DNA of 64,000 nucleotides from contig NC_082595.1 in assembly GCF_030936135.1 (NCBI RefSeq), positions 102,093,334-102,157,333 on the forward strand. The letters are read 5' to 3'. The translations under genes and the position numbers were made by a program. A model generated the notes under the pieces. The model was not told the origin of the DNA, did no database searches, and was given only the letters and a program-made list of their open reading frames with translations. Shown piece by piece: positions 1-15,000 of the stretch. The stretch's first letter is position 1. Every line of letters starts with the position of its first letter. Source of the stretch: Gavia stellata (lineage: Eukaryota > Chordata > Aves > Gaviiformes > Gaviidae).

Positions 1-3000
1 GTAGAGAGCAGTTGCCGCTCCAGGATTTTTTGGATGAAACTGAATAAACTCTTGCTCCAGGGAAAGTTCTTCCAGCTGGAAATCAATGGTGAGTCACAAG
101 TGGCTGCCCTGAGTGCCACGAAGGCTGGGGAATCACCGAAGTGATCACAGTGTCTGTGATCTGGATGCTGCTGCCATCTATGCAATAATTAGTAACTGAC
201 CCCAAAGAATTTGCAGAACATCCTTGCCACCTAGACCTGGCCTCTCGCACCCCAATTTGACCAATAAACCTACAGATGAGTAAAGCTTGTAGCTACAGCC
301 ACAGTCCCCTTCTCCCCTTACAACTAACATGCTGGGCAAAAGAGAAAGGATGGTCTGAGGAGGAAGGACTGACATTTGGCTTTCATTCTTTCCTCTGCTG
401 AGCCCTTACGCATGTCTAGCAAGGAAAACAAAGGCAACATTGCAGCTTGGATATGTCCTGGACAGCACAAATGACAACAGCAGGGTAGGCTAGGTAATAC
501 CCAGAAAATGCACTTTCAATGAGTGCTGAGTGAGTGCTGCAGCAATTAAAGGATTTTTTTTTTATTTCCTTTTTATTTAACACCACAATGGCAGTTAAAT
601 ACCCGATTTCAGATTAAACAAAGGGTTTCCATTTTGCTGAGGAAAACAAAAATCTACTTAACCAAAATGAAAACCAGAAAATGTTCACATTAGGTTGAAA
701 AAAGTATGTGATTTCACCCCAAACCAGATTTCTTTCTGTTGAGATCAGTCCACTTTTTTCTGGGTTTTGGGTTTTTTCAATCGATTTGGAGGCAGAACTG
801 AAAAAGTCAAGTACAGCAAGGGTGTGGGGAGAAGTGATAGCATTTATGAGAACAACTGATACCGCTGGAAAAAACAGACCAGCCTTCAGGCACAAAAAGG
901 TTGTTTGTTTCTTCCAGCTCTATCAGTTGGTCTCATAAAAGCTATTCCCTCTTCTTCCAAAATTCTTCTCACTTATCTCCTTAGTCTATCCTGGCTGCAA
1001 GAATACATCTACTGAAACAGCAGTTATTAGTACTGTTTGATATATAAAGATGACAGACAAATCTAGAAATTACAATGGCAGCTGGTTAAACCCTATCTAT
1101 TTGTACAGATTCTTGTGTCTAACCCAAGACTAAAATAGTTCCTTAATCAGAGGGCAGATAATTAACAAAATATGATGTTATTAAGTTTACCAGCATCAAG
1201 AACTGAGTGCAGCCAGCTCCCATCGTGCCTTTTATTTGGCTTCCCCATAGGTTTAACAGCATACAGTGCCTTGCCAAGCAGAGATGAGCAGAAACCTGAC
1301 CAACTTGTAGAAGTGCCCATCCAAAAAAGGTCCGTGACTGCATCCTTTGGCCAGAGTGAGCAGCAGATTATCACAACTTGAGGATTTTTAGAAATAGGTG
1401 GGCTTAATAGCCCATAACTCTTTTCTAGAGAGTAAAATCGGGGAGGGAGAAATGTATGTGATGCCTCAGAGAAACTCTCCATAATAGTACTCCAAGGTGG
1501 CTGTGGCACAAGCTTCTGGATACAAAGAAACAGGCATTAATGTGAACATAATGTGGGTGAGCTGCAGACACGCCAGACTGTCCCATGCACTCTAAGACAC
1601 AGCAGCACGGCCTCGCCAGCTCCTTAACAGCACGCATCGCTGGAGAACACCCAGCCCAGCTGGACCTCTTTTCAGAGGAGAGCTGCGTGAGGGGGCCTCA
1701 GCACCACTCTTCCCCGTGACTTGCCTGAGCTTCCCATCCCACATGTCGTTCCCTTTTTCTGCAGATCCTTATGCTGGTCCTGTTCTGCTGGATGAGAAAC
1801 TAGCATCTCGCTGTGGCTACGTCCTGTCAGAAGACGTGTGGGGCAACCCCATCTTCCGCGCATCGGTGCTTGGCTGTCATGTGGTCAACGAGGTAAGACC
1901 CGGAGACGGACTTGAAAACAACTCAGACAGTACATCCTCTCCAAAAAGACAAGATTGAGATGTTATATGGCATTCTAATGGCATGTTTCGAGAACTCAAG
2001 AAATAGTGAACTCAAGGAGTTAGCGTTGGTGGTGTGTAGAAATGAATAGGCAATGGCTCTCCAGTACGAGGTTTGTTCAGTGTGACTGACATGGGATTTC
2101 CTCTCTCCACGAAATGACACTTAGCCTAATGCTGCTGACTAGCCGCCAGTTCTCAAGCATATCCTTGTAGCTGCTGATTTGCCAGAGAGTTTCTTGAAAG
2201 CCTCTCTGGAAAGAAGTAGGCATCTGCTTGAAAAAGCAACATTTGCAGTGTGATTCTGGCAGATCATTTCCTGGCTTAATTTGTGTGGTAATGTGCCTGT
2301 TAACACATGCCTAGGAACGTAGATCACACACATCTATTAGACCCAGATTTGTCTCACGTAACTTTAGCCATCTAAAAGATAATGTCTAGTCTAAACTAGT
2401 TGTTTACGCTTCCACAATAGTTAATGGAGAGAAAGAGGCATCTCCGGAAGGTGATTCACCCCTTCCCAAAATATCTGTAAAAGCGTAGCCTGGAATTCTA
2501 ATTTGTAAATGTTAGTTGAGATGAAATGTACCTAGAAACAGAACATATCAGAGTAGAAACTTCATTGCTCGTCCATGTTTAGTCTGGTTAATCCTGGAAG
2601 CCCCACAGAAAAAATAAGGTAAAACTTTATGGGCAAAAGTTATGCTAACAAGAACAGGGGGTGTACAGTGTGCTGTGCAACAACCAGGATTTCCAGACTC
2701 AAAATTTCTCTGGAAAGGTTTTGCCTTATTCTGCAGAAAAAAACACATCCGTGTCAGATAGAAGCATAGTCCATGGCTTCATGTGTAGCTCCTGGAGAGC
2801 TGAAGGACCAAAAGGAGCTCTTACTGAAGCTAGTCAAGATAGACAGTAAAGAGCATTTGTAAGATAGATCTGAACTACCTACATCGAACTAAAAGCTCCG
2901 GTCCTTTCTCTCCATGAGGAGGCACATAGCAGTCATGAATGGGAGGAACATGAACCACACGGTGAGGCAGGTCAGATCTTCCCCCGACTAGCTGCTCCTT

Positions 3001-6000
3001 AATACTGCGGCAAGAATAGCGCTGACATGTGATATGAGGCAAAGGCTGTTAAGTACTAAGGCAATATCTCTGGCTCAGAAAGCCCCTGCACAGCAGCACA
3101 GCACCCACTTAAAACAGGGTGGTATGTTGGAGGAACTGTCACTACAGCTCTCAACCTGTTCTCATCATTATAAAACACTCTCAGAAAACAGGACATTGGG
3201 CTGGATGAACCCATGCAGCCGCTCTCGGGACCTTCCGCACGATCTGCTGAATTGCCTGTCTTTCTTCCCAGGCAGATGAGCTGTTTTCGCTGACTGTGAA
3301 GATCAAGGTCTCCTCATTTTCAAGCATGAGGGCAGCCGTGACCTACACCTACCCTATGTACTGCTCCTACTCCTCCTGGTCTTCAAGAGAAATTGTCTGT
3401 GAAGAAAACTACATGGAGGTAAAAGCCTTTCCACTGAAGGCAAAGCTACATCCAAGCTCCCTGCCAGGCACAACAACCTCCACAAATTCCTGTCAGAAGT
3501 TGATTTTACACTATGTATCAGGCATAACAGCGACATGCTGATATTCAACAGAGGATGTAACTGTAGATGCTTATTAGTAACACATTTACATGTCATAGGT
3601 ATTCTGAATGCAGTGAAATTCAGTTAACGGTACAGACGACGTAAGTCAAGACACTGCAAGCAAATCGGCAGCCTGGCAGGCCAACCCGTTTAGCTCACGA
3701 CAGTACCTTTATGTTATAAAGTGCTGCAGCACCTGTGAGAATGTCATCCTTATATCTGAAATAAAATCTAGAGTTTGCAGAGCTACACCCCTGCTGTGCC
3801 ACACAACTCGCAGGACATCATTGTGAGATAGAACGTCCTGTCTCCCGCTGGGTGGTACGATATGGCTGTCCAGCCTGCTACCAGCGTCTACACACCAATG
3901 TAGAAATAAGGCACTGAACAAAACAAACTTCACTGCCTTTTGTACACACCTACTATAGGCAGGACGAAGAAAGCGTATTTCTCCTGTTAGGACTTGAGGC
4001 TGTGCAGTCACATCTGGCTGTTGGAACACACTTAAACCATGGTACAAATGTCTGAGGCAAACACTGACTCCCAACTCAGTGTCCAGAACTTGCCTCGCTC
4101 TGCAGCACATGCTGGCAAGATTTACACCATAGCATCTACCTTAGGCACTGGGGATCCTGCATTTTCAGGTGTTCAGCCTGCATGGGAAGAGGGAACCAGT
4201 CCTGCTAAAGCCAATAGCCTGCTTCCCTATACCTCCGGTGGAGAGACCCAGATGCCCCTGAAAGTCTCCAGAGTAGGATCTAGTTTACAGCTTACCAGAT
4301 GTGAAATAGGACTTTTGATTTACCTGGTTATACACAAAGTATTCCCTCTGCTGTACGTGCATCACCATAAATGCCATGGCTTGAACTTTCATTTTAAGGC
4401 CATAGAAATTACCACCATCAAGAACCTCTTTGGAAACACTTTAATTACCTCCGGTGAATGTAAATTGCTAAATCCCGACAGACACTGGAGAAGAAATCTG
4501 AAAACCTCTGCTTCCCAAGCCTCTTCCTTCCCATGCTGAAGATTTGTTTGTTCCCAAAGAATCTCCTCTGTGTCCCCAGGTGTCGGTGAAGACCGATGTC
4601 CCTGCAATTTCAAATGACTACACTGTAGCGTGGATGTCAGCTCTGCCAGAGGTATGAAGGGGAGTCTTTCCTAACAGTTCCTAGCCTGAGTCTTCTCACT
4701 AGTCTCATGAGTCATTCTTGGGGCATAGCTCCATCTCTGTCAAAAAAAGGGAGATGGCAAAGATGCCATCAAGTACTGAAAAACCTCGCAAGTTTTCTTA
4801 GAGCTCTAGACTGCAAAAAGACATTTAGATGGGAGAACAGGGCCATATGCTTGTTACATTAGCGGAAACTGAGTTCAAGACAAACAAAGGTAGGTGGTTC
4901 TTCACACAATGGGTAGTGAATCTGTCAAACTCCTTGCCAAAAGATGTTGTGGCTGCTAAAAGCTTGCTTGATCTCAAGGAGAGTCTGGAAAAGTTGACTG
5001 AAGAGAAATTCAATAAGACATACAAAATACAAAGAAGCTACAGATAGCTCAGGAATCCCTGAGCTGAAAATTATTTGAGGCTGGAAAGTATTAGGGGGAA
5101 ATATATACGCTTGTCCTATTTTTCTCATGTCTTACTTGCTCCTTATGCCCATTTTTCCTTTTGACTATGCTCCCATATGGTTATCATTTCAGGAGACTAT
5201 TGTAGACCAGTACAGACGTTCCTCTCTTCTTATCTTTGACACAGTACGGCTACATACTATAAAAAGTAGTCTGTCATTGGGCCTCTGGACGGCTCCAGCA
5301 ATCGACAGACATGAAGGAAATTATTTTATTAACAGCACAGGCATTTTGTCCAAGGGGATTTGTTCAAGGCCACCAGCCTAAGCTTCTTCCAGGGCTGCTA
5401 TAAGACTATCTCTAAAGATGCCTTAAAAAGCTACAGAATTCCTTATCTTTATATATATCAAGAGTATTTCTTGCCTGGGGTGAACTAGTAGTGTCCAGTG
5501 TCACTCCAGTTACTCCAGCTTCTAACAGGAAAATAGGTGCTACAGTATCATAGTTTTTCAAGAGACTTCGGTAGACTTAGATCTGATGCAGCTCATCTCT
5601 GTCTTGCAGACTCACAATGTTGCATACCAGCTATGGCAACTGATGTTTGTTTCTCCATCAGGGAGAAAGAGAATAACGGTAAGCGATGCAGCAAAACTGG
5701 GCTACAGCTTCAATAACACGCTGTCCCGAGTGTACCTCCGTGCGCCCTATCACAGCAATGAGTCTGACGTCAGCGTGGTGAGTTGTTGCTCTCAGTCGGA
5801 CACAAAACTGTGCTGTTGCCACTGCTTCTCTAGAATATCAGTTCTCTTCTTCCGCCTGCATCCCAACAGGTCGGTGGTGTAAATATGAACATGGTCACTT
5901 CCACTTCCATGTACAGGCAGCGGTGGCTGCTTTTGCTGATTGACACCACTGTCTCCTGTCCTGTTGGTAAGGATTTCATTTTTGTTCTCCAAAAATAACC

Positions 6001-9000
6001 ACCTAAGGAGCTAGTAGAAAACAGTCTCCCCATTTCCCTGTGACCTACTCTGTAAGACAAGAGGTTTACAAGCTGCCCTCAGAGCAACATGAGCTAAGAG
6101 TCCATGGCTTTGGTCCCATACAAACATGTTCCCTGCAGTGACACTACATTACTTGTGTTCCCAGTGCAGTATCGTGCCTTGCCTCTGGTTTTTCAAACCC
6201 TCACGTTAGATGCAGGGAACTGGAGACAAGTAAAACTGCTGCAGAAGGGTCAGGGAGCCTGCCCCGAACTAGTCCTGCAGCCTTGGCTCTCCCCTCTCAT
6301 ACAACTCCACGCAGGGAATGCAGCTCAGCATCCTTGGGACTCACCTAGTCCTTTCTCTGGAGAGACAGAGTTAGCCTGGCTTTTTGCAGAAGAGTGGTGG
6401 CTGCACCTTCTGTCTCCCACAGAACAGTATTAACGTGAACAATTGATGAGGAAGCAGGAGGTTTTACGTTGTCGTGATCTTGAAGCCAATATTCCAAGGA
6501 GAAGGTCCAAACAGGTGGCTCTGTGCCCCATTCCTTTTGTCAGAAAGGCAAAACTCCTGGGACCAGAAGGACAACAGAGAGGTAGCTGGGAGCATGACTG
6601 TCAGTTCTTCTGAATAAATTAATTGCTCACCTGAAACTGGTGATTCAAGTCTACTTTGAGTGCCAGGGTTTCTGTGACAAAATAGCCATCAGTTGGCTAA
6701 TATCCTACAAGGTGTTTCATTAGTGAAAGCTGTAAAGGTACCCTAGTGAAAAGGAGTCAGGGAAAGACAGCCATTGCAGAGAGAAGACTGACTGGTAACT
6801 CCTGTGTCTTCTGGGACTGTCTGTCAACTCAACAGATGGCATCAGTTTCACTGATACTACACTAACATGGACTGTGCCAAGTGTTATCCCCACATTAGTG
6901 GTTCAAGAATCCACCTTTCTGTCTAAAAACATTTTAATGGGAATCGATGATCGAGTCATAGTAAACCCGGAGGAGAAGAACTACTTACTGGAGCACAATG
7001 AGACACACATCAGAATAACTATCCCTATTGGAGCAGAAGGAGGCAAGCTAAAGGTTAGTATGAACCTGTCACACACTAACACATTTGAGGGCCTACACCA
7101 TGGAAGATGTTTCTAAATCATGATCATTCCAAAAAGTGATTGATTGCTGCTTAAAATTCTTAGATACAAGAAATATTTGAAGACCTAGATGGTGCTTCTC
7201 TGTGTTTTGAAAGCACTTACTTAGAAACTAAGTATCTATGATTACAAAACATAATAGAAGCAAGAGACTGTCTTTTGTTAATAATCTATAAGGTATACTA
7301 ATAAATTAAGAGTGAAGAGATTCCTGGGCACTGGCGTTCAATTGTCTGTGTCATTATGAAGCTAGTCCTGGTAATCTTCTGGCCTGGATCAAGGAGTAAT
7401 TTCCCAGACAATTTCCATGCAGGCAGCATGAGTTAGCATGGCACAGGTTCCCAGCATGTGGTTTGGGTGCAGCCACCTGCTTTGGATATAGTATATTCCT
7501 TGTTAATCTATAATTTACAGGTACAGAGGCAGTGTTGAAAGAAATGTTCAGTAGAACAGAATAGAAAGGTCATCTAGTCCAACCCCTTGCCATGGGCAGG
7601 AACATCTTTCAGTAGATCAGATTGCTCAAAACTCTGTCCATCCTGACCTTGAACACTTATAAAGAAGCTGGCAATATTCTCACAAGGCTCTTTACCATTT
7701 GCGAAGATGACATTGGTGTGATTTAGACTTATCCCCTTCAGAATTTCACTTTTTTGTGTACCAGTGGACACATCACTGTGTGCATTGTAATACTAGACAG
7801 CCTTGGTCTCAAGAACTGTTGGAAGCACTGACAAACTTTCGGAGTGAACTGGGACAGAATGAGAGACATGACTGGTAATCCAGGGATTGTAAAAAAATAA
7901 ATGCAAATATGGTTAGTTACTAAACTTAATGAGGACACCCCCCCAAACCTGATACTTCCTTATTGAGAATCTCTGCAGTGTCTGAGCCAAACATGGACCA
8001 GACAAATGGGCCAAGCAAACAAACAAACAAGCTCCCCTAGCAAAATCCATCCCAAACTGTACTAGAATACCATTTTCTCTTTCTAGTGTAAGAATTTTAA
8101 CCATATTGAGTCATTCCTCTATTGAGCTATTGAGAATTAAGACTTAATCACAAATTTTACCTCCTAGAGCTCCATATCTGGTGGTGTATATGGAGTCACT
8201 TACAGTATTGACTTGTTTTTGGAGCACACGTGGACAGATGCAGATTGGCAAACCACAAAGTATACCGTCATCAAATCCATCACTACACCTTTCATGCCAC
8301 AAATACCAACTGTTATCAACAGTAAGTCATTCCTCTCGTTGCCTTTTACCAATCATCTCTTGCTTTTGCTGTGTTATGTGTTGCTCCATTTGACCTCTAC
8401 CACACACCTACATTCACCAGAATGTTTTCAGCTCCCACTTCCAATTTGCTAGCCAAAGTCAAGGTTCAAGATCTTATAAAAAAACCCAAACCTGTAGCCT
8501 TAATGGATGTACCATTTATCACCCATCATTGTGGGACAAAATGAAAATTAGAAGTTGCCCATAAGAACATAAACATTTCTTTCACACTAACATCCAGATT
8601 TTTCCAGTGAGCACTGTGAACCTAGAATAAAGATGTTGTGTTGTGCACTTATCACACTGGGGAGAACAACTGTCTGAGGATGGTGTTTGTTGATGGCATT
8701 TTCTCCCCCAAACTGCCTGCATTTGTTATCTTGGGAGCATACTGAAATCATTGTGCCATCCAGTGGTGCAGTAATGTTTTTTAATTATATCTTCCAATGC
8801 ATTATGACACTAAAGAGCTTTGCAACTGTCTGGATAAGAAAAAGGACCCTCTTAGCATATGTTATGAGAGTTTTTCTATATTTTATGTGGCTGAACTAGA
8901 TTCTAGATTTCTTTACACAAAGTCATTGCACATCTTAGTGCACCTCTAGAAATTTACTGAACCCACTGTCTATAAAGTTGCATGTATTTGTTGTTAATCT

Positions 9001-12000
9001 CCTGCAGCTTGAAGCAATTCTCATGTACTCAAGAGTATTTCAGATCTGACTAGAACACAAACACTCATTAATCAGAGCCATTAAAGAGATGGCTCTTGGC
9101 TAAGTTTCCTGGAACTTGAACAGGAGGCCACCCGAACGGTCTCCGTTACTTGATCCAGATCAGCAGTAATTTGATGTTGTCTCCCTACAGATACTCTGCC
9201 AGAGGAAAGGCTATTTAATGTTGCATTTGGACACTTTCTTCCTGATGTCTCTCTGGTGGCAATCGCAATAGGAAATGTGCCATTTACCCTGAGGGAAGCA
9301 CAGCACCATGGGTTTAAGATTTATGAAACTCCCTTTTCTAACAGAACAAAAGGATTTATCCTGGAAGTCTCTTTTGATGATCCATATGTTCTAAAAGAGG
9401 TAAGATACAGCAGGTCACTTCAGCAGCTGAGAGGAGGAGGTAGAGCAGCTCCTTTTCAGAACACAGTCTGGCTTTTATTAACCAACAACTGTTCCTTGAT
9501 CATAAAGGTGTCAATGAGTCTGAGCTCATCTGAATTAAGATTAGAGGCTTGTATGTTCCCACCTTGCTCTCCCTAGGTCTCTGGGAGACATGCAGCATCA
9601 AGTGTGAATAGATGGTATGAATTATGACTTCCTTTAGTATCTGTCAGCATGGCTGATGTCTGAACACACGCCCAGCAGGAAGAGGTTTGTCAAATCTCTA
9701 TTAAATGCTGTCCCTTGAAACAGGAGTGCCTTGGAAAAACAAATCAGTTATTGCAATCCTGCAAACACCAGTTACCAACATCCCGTAATTCCTGAACCTA
9801 CCGTTTATACAGAGTCATTTGACCGCTGGCACAGGCCACGCACCGTGCGAGCATGTACAGGCAGGATCATTCTACATGTAATTTTGTTAAGCTTCAGACC
9901 ATTTGTAATCTAAATATTTGTAAAAAGTATAAACTCACAGAGGGAATTCAACCTCTCATTTCAGTGGGAGGATGCATAACTGCAAATGCTCTACCACTGT
10001 TTCAACCAAATCATGCAGAGGTGCAACGCTATTTTCTCTTACAAGGAACAACGTTGTGAACACACAGGACCAGGATGCACAAATAGTTTTCAGGCTGCAG
10101 TCAAACCACAGTTAAATTGCATTAAGGATCAAAGCACGCCAAAAATTTTCAGAAGTATTTCTTTCAGGTTGAACAGCAGGTTTTGCTTTGGGAGCACTTT
10201 TAATGAAGTAAATGAGGACATTGAGAGGGATCTCTCAAAGCATCTCCTCACACCTTCTGTTTTACCGATTACTTAATCTCCTGGGTTTAGCCCACACTCT
10301 GAATAAAGAAGAATAAGGATTTGGACCCAGATCTCCTTCTACGAGCTCTTTCACCAGTGGGCTACAAAGGAAACACCACTGTGTTCACTTCTGCCTCCAT
10401 TTTCTGAACAGGCACTACATTCTCCACATTTATGTTTGGCTGAAAGAGCTGTTGAATCCAGTCCAGATTTCTGAATAGTTTTAGGCCAACTGAAGCAATG
10501 TTTTTGGAGACTGAGCTATTTGCAGGGGAGAGGAGGGTGATGGAATAATTATTTAGTGCTGCTCAGGACATATATGCCTGTCTGTGCTGGAAGCCATTGC
10601 TACTGCAGCCTTACACCTCTCTTTCTTTCAGTATGTGAATAGAAATGAAACAAAATATACCCTCCTTGTTAACTACACTATAAGCGTGGGTCCGGAGATG
10701 ACACTCTATTATCATTCGGCAGAGGTGGAGTGTGTGATTGCTGATATCGGTAAGCTTTCCCCTGATATTAACTGGTTTGGCTCAACAGCATGGCTCAGGT
10801 TTTCATTTAATTCAGTGAGAACAGCATTAGACCGAGGATAAGAGCTTTTGGGAAAACCCCACCCTTCAATAGCTCATTATTGGTAACATAGCCAACTTGC
10901 TGCTTTTCTGATGGCAGCTCTTCTGCATACTGGCAAGACAGTCTGCCCTCGAGACACTGAGAGCAATAAAAACTAGTGTGTAGAAGAAGTTGGCTTGCAA
11001 ACCTAGTGAACAAGATGCCTCATAACTTGAACATACATCTACTGGCAAAACTTTCAGACATTGCTATGAGTTTCAGTTTGTCCTCAAATGCAATTCTGCC
11101 TCTGCATCCAGGGCAGAATTCAACTGACTCAAATAAATTGCTGTGAACTCCGAAGACAGCATTTCTGTAAGGAGACAATCATCCACTAAGAGCTGTACTT
11201 AGCAGGTTACTGAAACAGCCAGGAGGTCTGACTGATGTTTTCTCAAACTTTTTAAATTTTGGATGCCACGAAGGTGACAGAGTCTTCTCACTGTCCTATT
11301 TTATCTTTGAAATAGCTCTGGGTTCAACCCAAAGAAGGCTGACCAAAAGAATATATTCATATACATAGCTCAACTTCCCTTACTGAAACAGGGAGTAGTC
11401 CTGGAAGCAAGCTGGCAGGCCACCGCTAAAGCATGAGAATTCCTGATCCCATCGATCCACATCCACAACGCAGCCAAAGGCCCGCAGATGATACCAGTAT
11501 GCATGTAACAGCACTGCTGCAGTGCCAGTGCAAAATTTACCCGTGATAGGAATCCCTGCCTGGGCCAAACATCATTGCTCAAACTTTCCTTCTTTGCTAA
11601 CTCTTCAACCCACCTTCTTCCCGCAGAACTACCAGATGCAGTTGGTTACTGTGATGAAGAAAACCTGTATCTAGCTATCCCCACTTTTGGCTTGCACCAA
11701 TATTGGAACCTGTATCTTGGTAACAAGCTCCTGAACCGGCACGTTGCACTTACCAATGGGTATCTTGCAGCTACCAATTCTACACACCTGATCTTGCAAA
11801 TACCTCTATTTGCTGTGGGAGTTGTCTATGAGGTACATGAACTGTACAGCAATGCCTTCTTCAAAGCACGTAGGACTGTTTGCTCATTTAGCCACAGTCC
11901 TACAGTCAGTTTGTAGTGCTGTAGCATTACACGTATTGGAAAACCTCCAGAGGGAAGGACTGTAAGCCAGTGCAAGTAGGACAAGAGGTATCGGACATGG

Positions 12001-15000
12001 ACCCTTCTGGTAATGCCATGTATTATGTAATCTGCAGTGCTAAGTTGTCTCTAAAAGATATGCACCAAGCCTTCAAAAACAAACTCCTCCGTATTTTTAG
12101 CAAGATGAGGCAAAATGTCCCATCTGCACTGAGCCAGAAACAATATTTCAATAAAGCTTTTATGAAAGAAGCTCTTTTAAAGGAACATTTTGTAGAAAAA
12201 GTTAAGACATGGCAGGGGAAAATTGATACTGTAAGAAACATCTTAACTATTCTACAATAATCAGCCAAAATTTATCTCTGTGGCAGTGACCAATTAATCC
12301 ATACAAGAAAACTTCTGCCCCAATGTTGCATCAGGCTCAAGTCTTCACACTGACTTAACTCTTGTGACTTGTTAGTATTCAAGTGGTACAAGTTAAAGAG
12401 CAGAACATATATATGGATCACGCGCCTTAACAGGAGACCTCTTCCATCACGTCCTTCACAGGAAGTGTCCTTTCAGAAAATTAAAGCAAGGTTTGATGTT
12501 GCCCTAAGGAAAGTGAGAACTATGGAGACCTTACAGATGTTCTCCGTTAGCTGCAGTTTTAATTCTTCAGCATTTATAAGTAAGTTATACAACTGATCAA
12601 TCCATAAAAACATCTGCTATTCTTTCCTTCACTTTATAACCAATTATCTGATTTTCTCAGTATGCCACCCAGATGGTACCATAATGATATCTGCCCAAAT
12701 GAAGACAGTTCCTGCCATTGATATGAGTAAAACCAAACTAAGGGATAGCTCTTGCAAGCCTAGAGAGTATAATGAAGGACATGCCTTCTTCAAGTTCCAT
12801 GTCACCACCTGTGGTACTTCAGTAAGGGTAAGTCTATGGCCAGAGCAGATACATCTGCTGGAGGTCTCTGTCTCTCCTGCATTTTCTCTTTTGTTCCCCT
12901 GTCCCAGCTCCTGAGAAGATTCAATTTTTAATGAGCTTCCCATACGCACAGTTTGAAGGTGATCACATTATTTATGAAAATGAAATCTCCTATGAGAAAG
13001 AGATTCTTCCAGGACAGGGCACACCGACAATCACAAGAGACCCAGACTACAGGTAGGAGCTACTGCTCACACACTGCTCACTTCAGTACAGCTGCTGGAA
13101 AGTCGAAAGTGAACACAAAAATTACCCTTTCTCCTGTTATAGACTAACAGTCTTGTGCTACTATCGAGCAAAAGAGACCCTAGTGCTAGGTGCCTTCGCT
13201 AGTGAACCATCCATGTCACCTCCCTTTGGCTCCGGTACGATGGTACCAAGATCAAATATTGCAGGTAGGCAATTCTCTCCCTCCATTTTTAAACTTCTGT
13301 GACTCTTTCAGTTGTAAGTTCCCTTTTTAAGACATTCTCTACTTCCTACTAAAGAACCTTACCAACATTTCCTTTTCTGCAGTATACAGAAGAATAAGAC
13401 AAGCCTTGAATGTAGTTTCAAGAGTGTCCAAAGGTAAGACTCCTCCTAAGAAAATCAGAAAATCTCCAAACATGTTTTAATTTAAATAAAATTAAACAAC
13501 AACAAAATCCCCTGACATTTTATCAAGATGAATCTTTCGTGGAATTCTACGAGCCCGACATGGCAATAATCAAGCGGCCTGTGGAGCCCGTGTTTCTCGA
13601 GGTGGAGCTGAAAGATGAGAGCCCCAATGCCGAGTTATACCTGGAGAACTGCTGGGTAACCCGGTCTCTAGACTTCAACAGCACCCCAAGATGGAACATC
13701 ACTGTGGATGGGCAAGTAATTATTGAACAACCAACGTGCTCATCAGCAAAGCCCTAGTTTCTTCTAGATCTGTTGCTCTGTTCTCTCAAATAGGTGTGAG
13801 ATTAATGGCAATGAGTATGCTGCAGAGTTCTGCCCAGTAGCTGTTAGCCCCAGGGTGAGACACCCTTCTCATTTTAAAAGGCTAGCAGTGAGGACCCTGG
13901 CACATCGACTGGAACAGGTAAGATTAAGTGAAAGGCTCACGTCCCGCTCATGGACCCTAACCTCTGAACTTCTTAAGACCATTTAAAAATAGCCGATTTA
14001 AACACCTCACAGACTTAAGACCTAGGCAGCATTCAACCCATGTAGCCTGACTGGTGTGCAGCTTTAATTTAGTTCTCTTCTCAAATCTGCTCTGCAACAT
14101 AGTTTCAGTGACTTGAGATTGGAGTGGCTGGAGTAAACAAAAGAGTTTGGTATGTAAATATGATTTTTATATGGTGATTCTGGCTTTTTGTAGGACCAGA
14201 TTCATAGCACTTCAGCTCAAAATGTCTAGAACAGAAAAGTCAACTTACATGCCGTAATATCCACATGAAGTTCAGCTCTGTTGTCTCCCAGCTGTCCCAG
14301 GCAGTCAACCATCTCCTCAGATGCCAGCCCAATGGGCAGGGAAGCAGAGGCGTGTGGGTTTGGTCTTACACTTCTGAGGTCCTGTCCTCCTCTAACAGGT
14401 CTAAGAAGAGCAAAGAAAACCCCAGGACAGTCACCTGAGGGTGCTTTGCTCCTAGTGCACCCAGCTGAGTGGACTCTAGAACACGTACTGATACGAGCCA
14501 TGGCAGTACCCCTGCCTGGGCAGCTTAAGTGACCACATAATTTTTTGGCTTGGCCTTTCATAAGCAGTTCAACTCATGAATTTGCTAGAAATGAACATGA
14601 TGCAATTCTGGCTTGTGCTGCTTCCTAAATGCGCAGCTGCCTCTAGCAGTAGATTGAGTTTCTGTCTACCTTTGATACATAGCCTTACTGCAACTTGTGA
14701 GGTTTTAACGTCTCCTGTCTCAGCCTCTCAATTACCAAACTGCCTGAGGGCTTCTTTGACACCAGATTTGAAATTCAAGGCAGGTTCAGCTAGAAGGTGC
14801 CACATGCAAGTGTTCAGACAAGCCTAAGTCTAATCAGCTGTAACTTCTGCAGAAGGTGGACAACGGACAAAACGATGCTCTGCAAAGTGGGATTTGGTAT
14901 GGACCAGGTGGTACTTTTTCTTCTCAGGTGTATGTGCACTGTTTGGTGGCAGCGCGCTCTCCTACCAACATACTACCTGGCAGTCCCTGCAGAGGACAGT

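Noticed and set aside
4039-4539. 166-codon open frame in a ZPAX intron
   Set aside because: It resembles no protein family, has an open frame on the opposite strand over part of its length, and has no splice sites linking it to neighbours. Best explained as chance.
9731-10276. Overlapping plus-strand open frames between ZPAX exons 9191-9399 and 10632-10749
   Set aside because: Short, with no domain, no splice continuity and no repeat signature.
11970-12260. 96-codon Lys-rich open frame in the ZPAX intron before 12462
   Set aside because: Possibly a fossil, but I cannot match it to a transposon or gene. The flanking ZPAX exons splice in phase without it.
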